A stretch of 64,000 nt of DNA from Auanema rhodensis (lineage: Eukaryota; Nematoda; Chromadorea; Rhabditida; Rhabditidae). Position 1 is the stretch's first letter. Each line of letters begins with the position of its first letter. The DNA lies in NCBI GenBank assembly GCA_964057225.1, contig OZ059897.1:14694001-14758000 (forward strand). Direction: 5' to 3'. Under the pieces are notes generated by a model. The model ran no database searches, was not told the origin of the DNA, and worked only from the letters and a program-made list of their open reading frames with translations. A program made the translations under genes and the position numbers. Shown here piece by piece: positions 42,612 through 53,253 of the stretch.

Positions 42612-44966
42612 ATGAATGTATCTAGTATGAACATTTATATTTATGTAATTTCATATAGTTTATTTCTATTCAATTATGCATTATCTAAATCAGATGAGGT
42701 TAATTACATTATCTTGTCTTTTGCATGAATTAGTAAAATCGTATAATTTTAGAATGGCTTACTTCCTGATTGGTCATCAAATTCTCAGAATAATTTAGAA
42801 GAAGTTAAACAGGTATCATATAAATTGTTATTCGCATGCTTTGTCTTGTCTATTTCACAACATTTATATCAAACATTTTAAGCTTTTGCAATTCATGAAC
42901 ATGAGAGTGAGTCCATCAAGACGAGCTAGTGCAAATATCTCCAATGATATATTAGTATCAAAGGAAGTTCAGGTACAACATAAATATATATAATATTTAT
43001 ATACTATATTTGAAATAATATTAATTATATATATTGTTAAGGAACTACTTGAACAATACAAAAACTCTGAATTAGAACCTATACCAGACACATTTCCTTC
43101 AAAATCTACAAAAATGGATGATTATCTTTATCAAGTCTAAAATATATTTAATATAATTATATTAATTATTTATTTTTATTAAAGGGAGATATTCTTTTAA
43201 CTACAAATCAAGCAAAGTTTCTCGCGAACACTGCAAGATGGCATGTATAACTATCATTTTGTCATTTAATTATTCAAATTGTTCTGTAATTTTCAGAAAA
43301 CTCGTTCTAAGCGACAAACAGCAAATTATGGAAGTTTTAGGGAATTATGGAACAAAAAGAAACCCATATTATATGATGCCAAACAAATGAGTCTGTTACT
43401 CCCTTTTCATCGGAGGATATTAGGGAGATTCTTTAGGTCGATCTGCCGCCAAACTTATCCGTAAAGTTATCAAGTTTTGGTCAAAAAATACTTGTCTTAA
43501 GTTTCGTGAAACGTCACCAGAGAAGGCACAAATCCGATTTGTACCCCAATCTGGTTAGTATTCAGTTTTATCTGATCATGTAAACTATATTACGAAATGA
43601 AATGAAAACTATTATCTTTGATAACTGTCATCGCAAATTAATTTTAATAAAACGTAAAGTTAAAATTCAAATTTATAAAATAGGATGCTGGAGCTACGTG
43701 GGAAGGCAGACAAGCTGGGGGAGACAAGAAATAAGTATCGGAAAGAATTGTGATTATGTGGGGTTTTCACTGTTTTGTGGATATTAATATAGAAAGAACA
43801 TTATCATTCAGTTTGGTACTGTAGCCCATGAAATCGCCCATGCTTTAGGATTTCTTCATACACAATCTCGCGGCGATCGAGACAACTATGTCACAATCAA
43901 TTTTTTCAATATCAACGCTTCAAGAATTGGAAACTTTATGAAGGAATGAGTAGCTCTTTTCAGCTTTTAAAACACCAAATGAAAATTAATTTTACACATT
44001 TACTTATAATTTAGGAGTATGATATATGGGAAACGTATCGTTTAACAAGTTATGATTTTGGTAGTGTTATGCACTATAGTCCATGTTTGTTTTTATGAAT
44101 ATTTTAAAGTTATTATTAATTACTTTATCCTTATTAATCGTAGAAAACAAAACTGCTTACAGATGCCTTTGCCTTAAATCCAAGAGTGCCTACTGTTCTA
44201 GCAAGAGATTGGAGATTCCAAGCAACAATGGGACAACCCGCAACTCCTTCTTTCTCAGATATAAAAGCCATGAATTTATTGTATAAGTGCAACGGTGGAC
44301 TTGCTGTTTATCTTTAAATTACACAGTATACTCATGTTCAGAGAATTGTAAACAGATGAAAAACTGTATGAACGGTGGATATGTTAGTCCCAAACAATGC
44401 TCCCTTTGTATATGTCCTCCCCAATTTAAAGGTTCGACATGTTCACAGTTAAAATCGGGTAATTTACCTACTTGCAATTCAAAACATCTAAAAGTAAAAC
44501 AATGATAAACTATAGGTCAAGTACAACAAATATTTTTACAGGCGAATAGCACTTGGCAGTATTTTGAAGGAACATTCGGATTGAAAAATAAAACGACTTT
44601 AAATGACTACAAAGACTGTAATTATTTAATTGAAGTAGTTTCTTAATTTTTTCTTTTTTTAATCAGGAATTCAGGGTAATAAAGGATCAAGAGTTAGTAT
44701 CAAACTAACGCTCTATAGTGCTCCATATTGCTACTCGTCTTGCCCATGGCAAGCTGTTGAAATCTCGGCAACAACTTTTGATGTTACAGGAATGAGGTGA
44801 CTCTTATATTTCAAAATATTCAATCAATGTATTAATTAATATTTCTAGATACTGTTGCCGAATGGATAATATATTATTTAATAGTCAAACAGAATTACTA
44901 TCAATTCGTGGTTTATCTAAATTCGGAACTGTATCATTCACAATATGGTACATAGCTTCTCCCTGA
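42612..44966 (+). CDS. Astacin (NAS-type) metalloprotease with EGF and CUB domains; one defective donor
   Basis: Exons 42612-42698, 42753-42812, 42883-42972, 43042-43134, 43185-43244, 43297-43390, 43437-43553, 43684-43757, 43812-43943, 44015-44084, 44163-44294, 44327-44493, 44542-44634, 44675-44796, 44849-44966; 502 aa if all join. Signal peptide (MNVSSMNIYIYVISYSLFLF), prodomain with the aspartate-switch motif QGDIL, furin site RSKR near 133-136, catalytic motif HEIAHALGFLHTQSR at about 231-245, Met-turn SVMHY, then an EGF-like module (CMNGGYVSPKQCSLCICPP) and a CUB domain. This resembles worm NAS proteases with EGF-CUB tails, used in cuticle, digestion or hatching. Oddity: the exon ending at 43943 should splice with GT, but the sequence reads GAATGAG; read through, it gives GAA then TGA, truncating the enzyme after the active site. 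Another intron is only 32 nt. It may be a young pseudogene, carry a GA-AG intron, or contain a sequencing error. Confidence 0.8.
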
Positions 44967-47797
44967 TTGCACCAGAAAGAGAAAATATTTTTTAATAAAG
45001 TGATATGCAAGCAGTTTTTATTTAACTATAATTTTAAAATTTTATTCGTGTTTGTTCAAAACAACAACATAGATATTGGTAATACTACGAGAAAAGATAA
45101 CAACTCTTGGTCGTAGCAATTTTTTTCCCTCTGGTGTTTTTCTAATATATCTCAACCCTTATCTTCTCAAATCTTGAACACTTGTTTTTAATTTTAATGT
45201 AGGGTGTGAATTCGTTAATGACAAAGCTATTTCCCTACACTTTATTGTTATCCACATATGAAAGTTCAATAATTGATTTTTTTTGGAAATTATGTATCAA
45301 TTCTCAATGTCTAATTTATGGCAGAATATGCTCCATTGCTGATATTGTGCGCTCTAATATACAACAAATATGAAATAAATATATATTTTAGAGAGCAGTC
45401 ATAGTTTGCTCATTAAAAACCTCTGTTGATCTTTTGCAAACAAAATATATTAATCTTGTTTTAGTAGTAATAAAAATTTATAATTTTATAGTAGTAACAG
45501 TCTATGTGTAAAGTGTAATTGAACCAATACTTCAGTCTTGTTTTGGCTTGTACAGCTTTTCCTCGTATTCCTATACTGATTCATGTTAGTAAATAGTGCA
45601 AGTAGTCGCCCAGCTTTCTTATATGAATTATGATTTTGGTCATCGATTTTTTATCAGTCAACTATTTAGTGTTCTAAATCTTTTTGACAGGTGGCTGAGC
45701 GATGGCTACATTTGGAATTTTTCATTCCCAATCTCAAAATTTTCTTTGGTATTTATGTTTCATTTATTATTATCGGTAGTTACGAAATGGCTGTTATATA
45801 ACGCGCTTCCTTTTTTGTATTAGATTTTGTCAACTTCCTATATATTTTAATATTTGAAAACCTGTAAGTAAAATTGATTGTATAGTTTTTTTTAAGTTTT
45901 GGCGAGGTAGATATGTTTTTTTAGAGCAACTTTGCACAGATTTTGACAAATATGACCGTATATGTTTACAAACTTGACCTATCTTTTTTCCTTTGATATG
46001 TTGAAGGATTTAGCATATTTTGACAACTGTATGGTCGCTTTCCCAATCCTAATGGCATCAGCCGTCCAATCAAGTCGACCTCTTGGATTGTCTACGTGTG
46101 ATGACCGCATGCTCTCAAATCCATGAATCTGTCCTAACGGCATATCTTCTGGTTCATACTAAACATCTGCTGAGCTAGCTAGCGGCTGAGGGAGATTTTC
46201 TGCTTGTCTGGTCGCTCTCTCTCTACGATGTGGGCGGAGCCCACATGCCCTTTCAATAGATGGCCAATCGATGGCTGCCTATCGCGCCGCCACCGCCACG
46301 CACAACCACGCCGCTACCGGCGACTGCGACCTTTCCCATTTAACCTTTCATTCGATTGGCTTCTGGTTGCTTTGGTTCGTTTCTATTCAGATATGCTCTT
46401 TTTCTCTGCCCCTCTCAGTTTGTCGTAAAGTTTTCGATTAGTTATTTCATTATCGTAAATTACAAGACTTTCTTATCTCTATTCATAGTCTTTCAATCAA
46501 ACTGATTGGTTCTTGTTGATGGTCTTCCCTTGTCGCCGGTCCCTTTTTGCTCTGTATCTTTTATCGTTATTTTCTTGTTGATAAGATGATTATAAAGAGT
46601 TTTACGGGAAGTAGCTGAGTCATTTTTCGCATATACTGTATCTTCATATACCGTTCAGTGCACACTGTACCTACACAGGCTTAGTTTTTCTAGTTTTTGT
46701 TGTTTTGGAGTAAAACCTCCGTACGTTAGTTAATCGAGCCAGTTGAATATTTTCTCCATAATCTCCCTGTTAACTTGCCTGCTTAGATTGTTTGTGCTGC
46801 TATCTGCTATTATCAAATAGTAATATTTTGTAATGAGAAAATTCGGTTATGCGAATATTTTATAATCCTCGCAATAAACTAGTAATACCAATTTTTGCAT
46901 GTATTGTTATATTTTTTGAAAATATGGATAATCAATCAATCACTTAACTTTAAAGGAGTTGTTTTTTTTTGTTGCTAGAATCTGTTTTCCTAGTTTCGTA
47001 GTTTTTGACAATCAGAAAAGAACAATTAGTTTCAACTCGATTTGAAATACATTGATCGAGAAGTCTATTTCATTCACAGGGTCATATTTTAACCCAAGCT
47101 GTTTATGCGACGGCGGCAGATTATCTTTTTGAATTAGACATCTCAGCACATTAATCCTGCGCTGTCGGCCACCTGGCTTCATTGTTCTGTCTCTTGCTTA
47201 CGGTGTAAAAGGACTGTTCTGTGTTCATTCTAAATATTCTAACTCATTTAACTATCTCGCCATTAAGTGTAAGCTAAACAAGAGCTCTGTCTTTAAGCTG
47301 CATCACATCTCGTCAATCTTACTCCCATCCCTCCTTATCTCTATCCCACTTTATCTCTTTTCTATTTTCTCCCATCTCCTTTAGTTTTCTCATTTCACCT
47401 CTTCTCTCTTTGGCCCCTGTACTGGGAGCCAGATGCGTACAAAGCTCAGCTGCTCTTTCGGTCTCGGATCTCTTTACACTCGATATCGAGTTTCCACTCT
47501 ACGGTTTCTTCTATTTTCTTTCTTACCAGATATGACTGGAAAATGTTAACTTTTCCAACACATTCCAATATAGATTAACATTCGTATTAATTTATGATTT
47601 TGTATCAGAATGTATGACGTTCATTTTTCATCTCTTTATTAAGTTTTATGTTGCTCGTTGTAAATTGTTCTGAATGTTATTCATTTTCATTTCCATTTCT
47701 TTAGCGCAGAAGATCGCGTAACCCGGGAACGTGAGCGCATATTCCAACTGGTAACATCAGAGCGCCGAAAGCAACAGCTATTCAGAAGAGTTCAATC
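44967..47797. other. Intergenic region upstream of the Y-box gene
   Basis: 2.8 kb. The first kilobase is AT-rich (astacin 3' UTR). From about 46.05 to 47.5 kb it is GC-richer, with a CCGCC-rich island at 46265-46335 and an inverted repeat at 46228-46246, then CT-rich sequence near 47.32-47.48 kb. This half is the probable promoter and 5' UTR region of the Y-box gene. Open frames here are Arg/Pro or Ser/Leu translations of biased DNA. Confidence 0.5.
46228..46246. repeat. Perfect inverted repeat with GC-box core
   Basis: 8-bp arms ATGTGGGC and GCCCACAT around a 3-bp GGA spacer. The centre contains GGGCGGAGC, the reverse complement of the GCTCCGCCC box upstream of the DM-domain gene (5829-5837). 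It could be a regulatory site for the Y-box gene. Confidence 0.5.
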
Positions 47798-48664
47798 ATG
47801 TCGTCTGATAACAAGAATGAACAAGCTGCTGCTACCGATAAGACCGAAGTTCCAGCTGAGAAGCCAGTGAGTTACATGATTTTTCTCACAATCTGCTTCG
47901 ATATGCACATAGCTTTAGCGTTATTAATCATGCTGCTTTCAGGTAATTGCTCAAGGAGTTACTGGAACTGTCAAATGGTTCAACGTCAAAAACGGATACG
48001 GCTTTATCAACCGTGACGACAACAAGGAGGACATTTTTGTTCACCAAACTGCCATCGCCAACAACAACCCTAAAAAATATTTGAGAAGCCTTGGAGACGG
48101 AGAGGAAGTTAAGTTTAATGTAGTCGAAGGAGCAAAGGGCCCTGAAGCCGCATGTGTAACTGGCTGTGACGGAGGACCTGTCAAGGGATCCAAGGTAACC
48201 AAAATAATAAAACTAACCGTCATGTTTCTATTCAGTATGCTGCCGACATTGATGCTGAGAACGTTGGACGTGGATTCCGTCGCCGCGCATTCTATCGTGG
48301 AGGCCGCCGTGGAGCTCCACGCACCAACAATGGTGAGCAGCGTGAGATTGAAGGAGAAGGACAAGGAGAAGAGGTATTTTATATTTTTTGTTTCTTGAAA
48401 CCAAGGTGATTGTAGGGAGGACAACGTAGACCCTTCCGTGGTCGCGGTGGAGGACGTGGTGCCCGTCGTGGTGGACGCCGTCCCGCTCCCCGTGGTGACG
48501 GAGAGTTAAGCGATGGCCAAGCTCAAGAGAATGGAGAAAATACTGAAGGAAACGGAAGAGGCCGCAGAGGACGTGGTGGTCGTGGACGCGGTCGTGGTGG
48601 ACGTGGTGGACGTGGAGGTGACAATGGAGAAAACTCTGCCCCCTCTGCCGAATCTAAGGCCTAA
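47798..48664 (+). CDS. cey: Y-box (cold-shock domain) RNA-binding protein, CEY type
   Basis: Four exons: 47798-47866, 47943-48194, 48236-48373, 48416-48664; 235 aa. Residues about 24-100 are a cold-shock domain with RNP1 (KNGYGFINR) and RNP2 (DIFVH) and the start [14 protein letters not shown]. The C-terminus is Arg/Gly-rich ([18 protein letters not shown]) with acidic islands, as in worm CEY and vertebrate YB-1 relatives. It binds mRNA, packages it in mRNPs and controls translation, strongly in germline and embryo. Codon use (CGT, GGA, AAG, ATC) is richer in G and C than the neighbours, which suits high expression. Acceptors TTTAG at 47704 and TTCAG at 47786 upstream of the ATG indicate 5' UTR splicing or leader addition. 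Closest by eye to cey-1, but paralogue choice is uncertain. Confidence 0.93.
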
Positions 48665-50098
48665 GCTCTTAGTAGATCGTGTGAGCCCCTTCTTGTCTTC
48701 TAAACTTTGTTAATTATACTTCAATTACATACTTTGCATTATCAAAGTGTTAGAGTACCCTTGTGTAGTGTCTTGATTCTGTCATTTCTTTTATGGAATT
48801 GTATACTCAAGAATCCCTGTTTTTGTCGTAGTAAGACCGCCTTTTTTTCATTTCACCATCTTACGATCATTTACCATCTGAAACCCAACCTGCTATCGTA
48901 CATCTTTTAACTGTAAACTGAATCATCAGGAAAAGCACAGTTTTTGGAATTCTCCAAATAGTTTTGGTACTTTTTCTGTGATTTCGGTAACTGTTTAGAC
49001 CCCTGACACTATGCTAACTACTGTACCGTGTAATTAAACCAAAACGTCAACATCTCACATCTTTTGCTGCTCTTATATACAGTAGTTTGCAATACAAGTG
49101 CATAAGAGCACTATCATGTGTAAATTTCAATAGTAAGACCCGAAAGCTTCAACATCACCAGCACACGATCATAAATCTTGTTTCTGTTTTACATATTAAA
49201 ATAATAAATAATATTATGTATATTGTTCATCTCTTTCTATAACCCTATTTATTTTACCTTGAATATTTTACAACTGGACACTCAACAACAATTGTTGAGT
49301 ACAACGTATTGGGATGCTTTTGCGTTATTGAAAATTTATTGAACTAACATTGCATTAACAATGAAGGCTTCGCTGTTTCAACAGTTGCTATAAAGAATTT
49401 CTGAAGATAAATATTGGATTTGGAATAGCAACTCTGCAACTAGCCATAAAATTTTGAAAGATGTTTCAAGACAAATATATATATATGTATATTTAGTCTA
49501 TTCATATTTATGTTTTGATGTTTGAGAGAAATTGTCAACATCTTTTCTGGAGTTTTAGTGAAACAGCAGTAAAACATTACTTTAAACTGAAGTTCGATGG
49601 ATAATTGAATAGAAGATTTACAGATGAGCGGGAAATTAATTATTAAATTTAATACTATTCTTGTTTAACAGCTTAATAATATGTAATTTCCTCTATGACG
49701 TGAAGGCTATACTATAATAACTATTTCGAATAAATAGCTTGTAAAGCTTGAAATAATTAAAAGATTTGGAAAAATGATCAATGGCCGATAAATATATAAT
49801 AATATTATTATTTTATCTTTGCATATGAAAAGAATATAACTAACTAAAACAATGAAGTAAATTATATTATTATTACTATAATTTTTATGATTGGCTCATT
49901 TATTGTTATAAGCTTTTCATTAACCGACGTTATGGATAGCCATGAACAACAAAATTTATTTGCGATAGGACATGTAAGGAATAACAAAAAAACAACAAAT
50001 AATTATTAATAAAATCTAGCGTAACTGTAATTAATAACACTCGGAGTTCACAACACAGTTTGTATTCTAACAACATAATTCCAGAGCATACAATATGC
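48665..50098. other. Convergent 3' flanks of the Y-box and TTLL12 genes
   Basis: 1.4 kb between two convergent stop codons. The first ~550 bp is T-rich and looks like a long Y-box 3' UTR; the rest is AT-rich. No RNA gene or repeat recognised. Confidence 0.5.
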
Positions 50099-52820
50099 TT
50101 AAAGTGCAGTTACCTTGTTAAAATCTATTTGATCAAGGAATAGAGTTTTCATCATGGTATCGGCAAAATCTGGATAGTAATTGCAAGCTCGAGAACAGTC
50201 TGGCATGAAGTTACATTCAAGTATCGTAGGCTGCACTGAATTCTCTCCTGAAAATAATAGTTTTACTGAGCTCTGGCTCTTAAATATTACCAGTCTCACT
50301 CCATTGTAGCATTACATCAACTCCATACATAGCTCGAGATTGAGCATTATTGCTTACACCAAGAGGGGGTTTTCTTCTATAATATATATTTTAAAAACAT
50401 TTTCATCCAAAAGACGGTGCTTACGAGCTCACTGTTTTCAGCATATCCAAAATGCATGTGTTAATATTTTTTTGAATATCAGCCCAGTTCAAATTTGGAT
50501 AAGTTACAGAGAAATGCTTTATGAAGTCCTCACATCTCATCTAAATTTTTGATATTGATTATATTATGGAATTGAGGTAGAACCTGTAAAATTTTGCTTC
50601 CATCATCAGCGTAGTTGAAAACGGTGAAATGAGTTTCCATGTCATCAAGATGATCTAAGGAAAATTCACTGAAAGTATTTGAGTGAAATATTATGACACA
50701 TGTCAACAGACTTAATCGAGAATCGAATCCAGAAGTTGTTGAAGATATAAGCTTCAACATTCTCGAAGCTTTTGACGAAAATAATATAACGCAGATCAAA
50801 TTTGACCTTGTTGCCATTGTCTGGACGTGTAAACAGAACAGGACGATCAATGTACTTACATGCAAGCTAAAAAATAATAATAAACATAATATTAAAGTCA
50901 GTCTAAACCTTAGGACCAGATTCAATCAATCGAATAATATGTCCGATATCCTGAGATACATGCATATCCATGCCACGAGCTAAGTTCCAGGGCTTGACAA
51001 TCCATGTATTTTCTTTTTTGCTAGAAAATAAATATACTCAAAGTATTTAAAAAAAAATAATAAACCTTTTGGCTCGTTCTTGGAAGACATTGACAAATAA
51101 AGGAAGTTCATTATTAAGATTGTACGATGGTTGGAACCAAGCAGGTCCTTGACCGTTATTCATTTGCATAACTACAGCTGATAACAAATCTTTTACAGTA
51201 AGGCAGCTTTCAAAAGGAAATTGGTTAACTAATCCTCTTGGATTTTCGCGACAAAGGGTACTGTAAATGTAAACTGAGATAAATTCTGATATAAAATCTT
51301 ACTCAAAATCATGAAAATGCTTTAACATCCAAATGACGTCAGCTTTTCGCCAATCGTCTACCAATTCGTACTTAATATCTTTCAAATTTTCAATTAATTG
51401 ACTATCATCTGCAAAAATTCGAACAACATCCAATGGTTTTCTAGCATCACTGGCTATTTTTTGTTCCTCTGCAGATGGCAGTTTATCAGGATTCCGGCCC
51501 GACTACAAATACGAAACGTAAAAAAAACTCGGATGTATAGCTTACGGAGAAGAAATCAGGGTCTAACTCTGTTCGTTTAGAAACAGATGGAGCAACATAA
51601 GATGGATCCCATGGTAAATATAACATATTTCTCCAGGTAGGGTTCTTCTTAACAATTGCATTATCACAATAATCTCTGGTAATGGTATCTGAAACTGATT
51701 TTATTCAAAAGGTCTAAACTATTTATTTACCATTTTGCTGAACAGGTTTGATTAAAAATAAAATATTGAATGCAAGTCCAAATGGAACATAGAAAAGCGG
51801 AACTATTCTGGAAAACAAAACCAATTATGATAATGGAAATGAAGTGGTTACCTAGCATTAGGCTCATCAGCATGCCCGATGCGACTACCAAATTCGTCCA
51901 TAATATACCACTGAGGTAATCCATCTTCATCGATATTCTAAAATATTTGTATATTTTTTTAATGCTATAAACATCAGAATAATTACAGTTTTGAAGCGTA
52001 TGGTGTAAGTGTTGGCATACTCCCATAATTTATGAATAATTTTGTCAATTATTGGAAGATCGTTGTTCTTGACAGTATAACACAAACGAGCATCTACTGA
52101 TTCATGACGGGGAATGGTAACTATAATTTTTCCCCAGAATAAACAAAATTCGCATAATAGAACATACTTCCAGCGGCTTTAGCTTGTTCCTTAGCTTGTT
52201 CTAATTTCTCATTCTCAGCTTTGTCAGTAGTTACTTCATCGTCACTACATTCCTCTTCTTCTTCCTCCTCTTCTTCCTAAATTTGAATTATATATAATCA
52301 AATATGTGAACTACATACATTCAAATCAAAGATATTTTTCATACGTTCCAACAAATTTGGCATCTTTTCCAGCTGCTTGCGGGCCTCATGTGGTTTGAAA
52401 GTCCAGGCGTGATCAATCAGGAATACACTTAAATGGCAATATAAAGAAATGAACCGTCATTTCTCAAATAAATTTACCATTCCTCATCTACTGGATGCAT
52501 ATCCTTAAGAGCTAAGACAGACCAACTCTGGCTGTCTTCCAGCTGTTCACAAACTATCTCAAAAAATTTACCTGCATCTAAAACCTAAAACTTTGCATTT
52601 TTAAATGAATAAATGACTGTAGCGGTTTAGATGAATCAATAAGGTTTCATCAATCATTAATGGTCAATATATAACGAGAAAAAATAAGAATACTGACCTC
52701 GTCCTTGAGTTTGTTATGAAGCGCTCCCCAAAGCTCAGGAGGAATACCTCCAGCTTCAAGCTGAGATTGGTGATGTGCAAGAAACTTCTCAAATGAATAG
52801 TCTTGAGCACTAGCGAACAT
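50099..52820 (-). CDS. ttll-12: Tubulin-tyrosine-ligase-like protein 12
   Basis: Sixteen exons: 52820-52698, 52584-52478, 52427-52319, 52276-52168, 52120-51987, 51937-51852, 51807-51731, 51688-51546, 51502-51303, 51260-51066, 51020-50909, 50866-50712, 50668-50584, 50540-50425, 50376-50291, 50247-50099; 661 aa (human TTLL12 is 644). The N-terminal SET-like half contains [12 protein letters not shown] and an acidic run of nine Glu; the C-terminal half is the TTL ATP-grasp fold with [36 protein letters not shown] near 433-449, YIDRPVLF and [10 protein letters not shown]. In this family TTLL12 has no proven ligase activity and has been linked to tubulin detyrosination, H4K20 methylation and chromosome number control. 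Last gene of the candidate operon; a TTCCAG acceptor is one base before the ATG. Confidence 0.95.
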
Positions 52821-53253
52821 TCTGGAAGAAAAAGTTGAATATCAAATGAGAAATGGGTTTGGCCTTTCACTAACTGGTTATGAATTGAAAGCACCTTGAC
52901 AAAGACCAGTAGAATTAAAGACAAAGAAAGTCGCACGCAATGCAAAAAACAGGGGAAGAGAAATAAAAACCAAGTAACTGCGGGTTATCACCGAGAAACA
53001 ATAAACAAACGAGATTGTTTAGAAAAAACTTCAATGATATATGCATATGTATATATATATATAGAAATATGTATAATAAAAATCTGAATTTTCTCAATGG
53101 CATGATATGGCATTGTATGACAAGAATAAGAACAACCTGAAATTAAGAATTCGTGAGACGATGCAAAAAATATTATAAAAAATCTAAAACTAGAAATTAT
53201 ATAAGAGTATTAAAATAAATGTACAAAATATAAAAGTCATATGTATATTGTAA
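52821..53253. other. Intercistronic gap between scp-1 and ttll-12
   Basis: The longest gap in the operon (433 bp). AT-rich with a short TA run at 53050-53065. It holds the scp-1 3' UTR and the ttll-12 trans-splice acceptor. No separate gene recognised. Confidence 0.5.

Noticed and set aside
43379-43424. GC-AG intron in the astacin gene (GAT/GCCAAA to ATTAG)
   Set aside because: A canonical GT-AG intron of the same 46 nt (43391-43436) keeps the frame and is preferred, although the GC version gives a slightly more family-like peptide.
46204-46428. 74-codon Arg/Pro frame
   Set aside because: Lies on the GC-rich promoter-like island; Arg/Pro content is what CCG repeats give in this frame.
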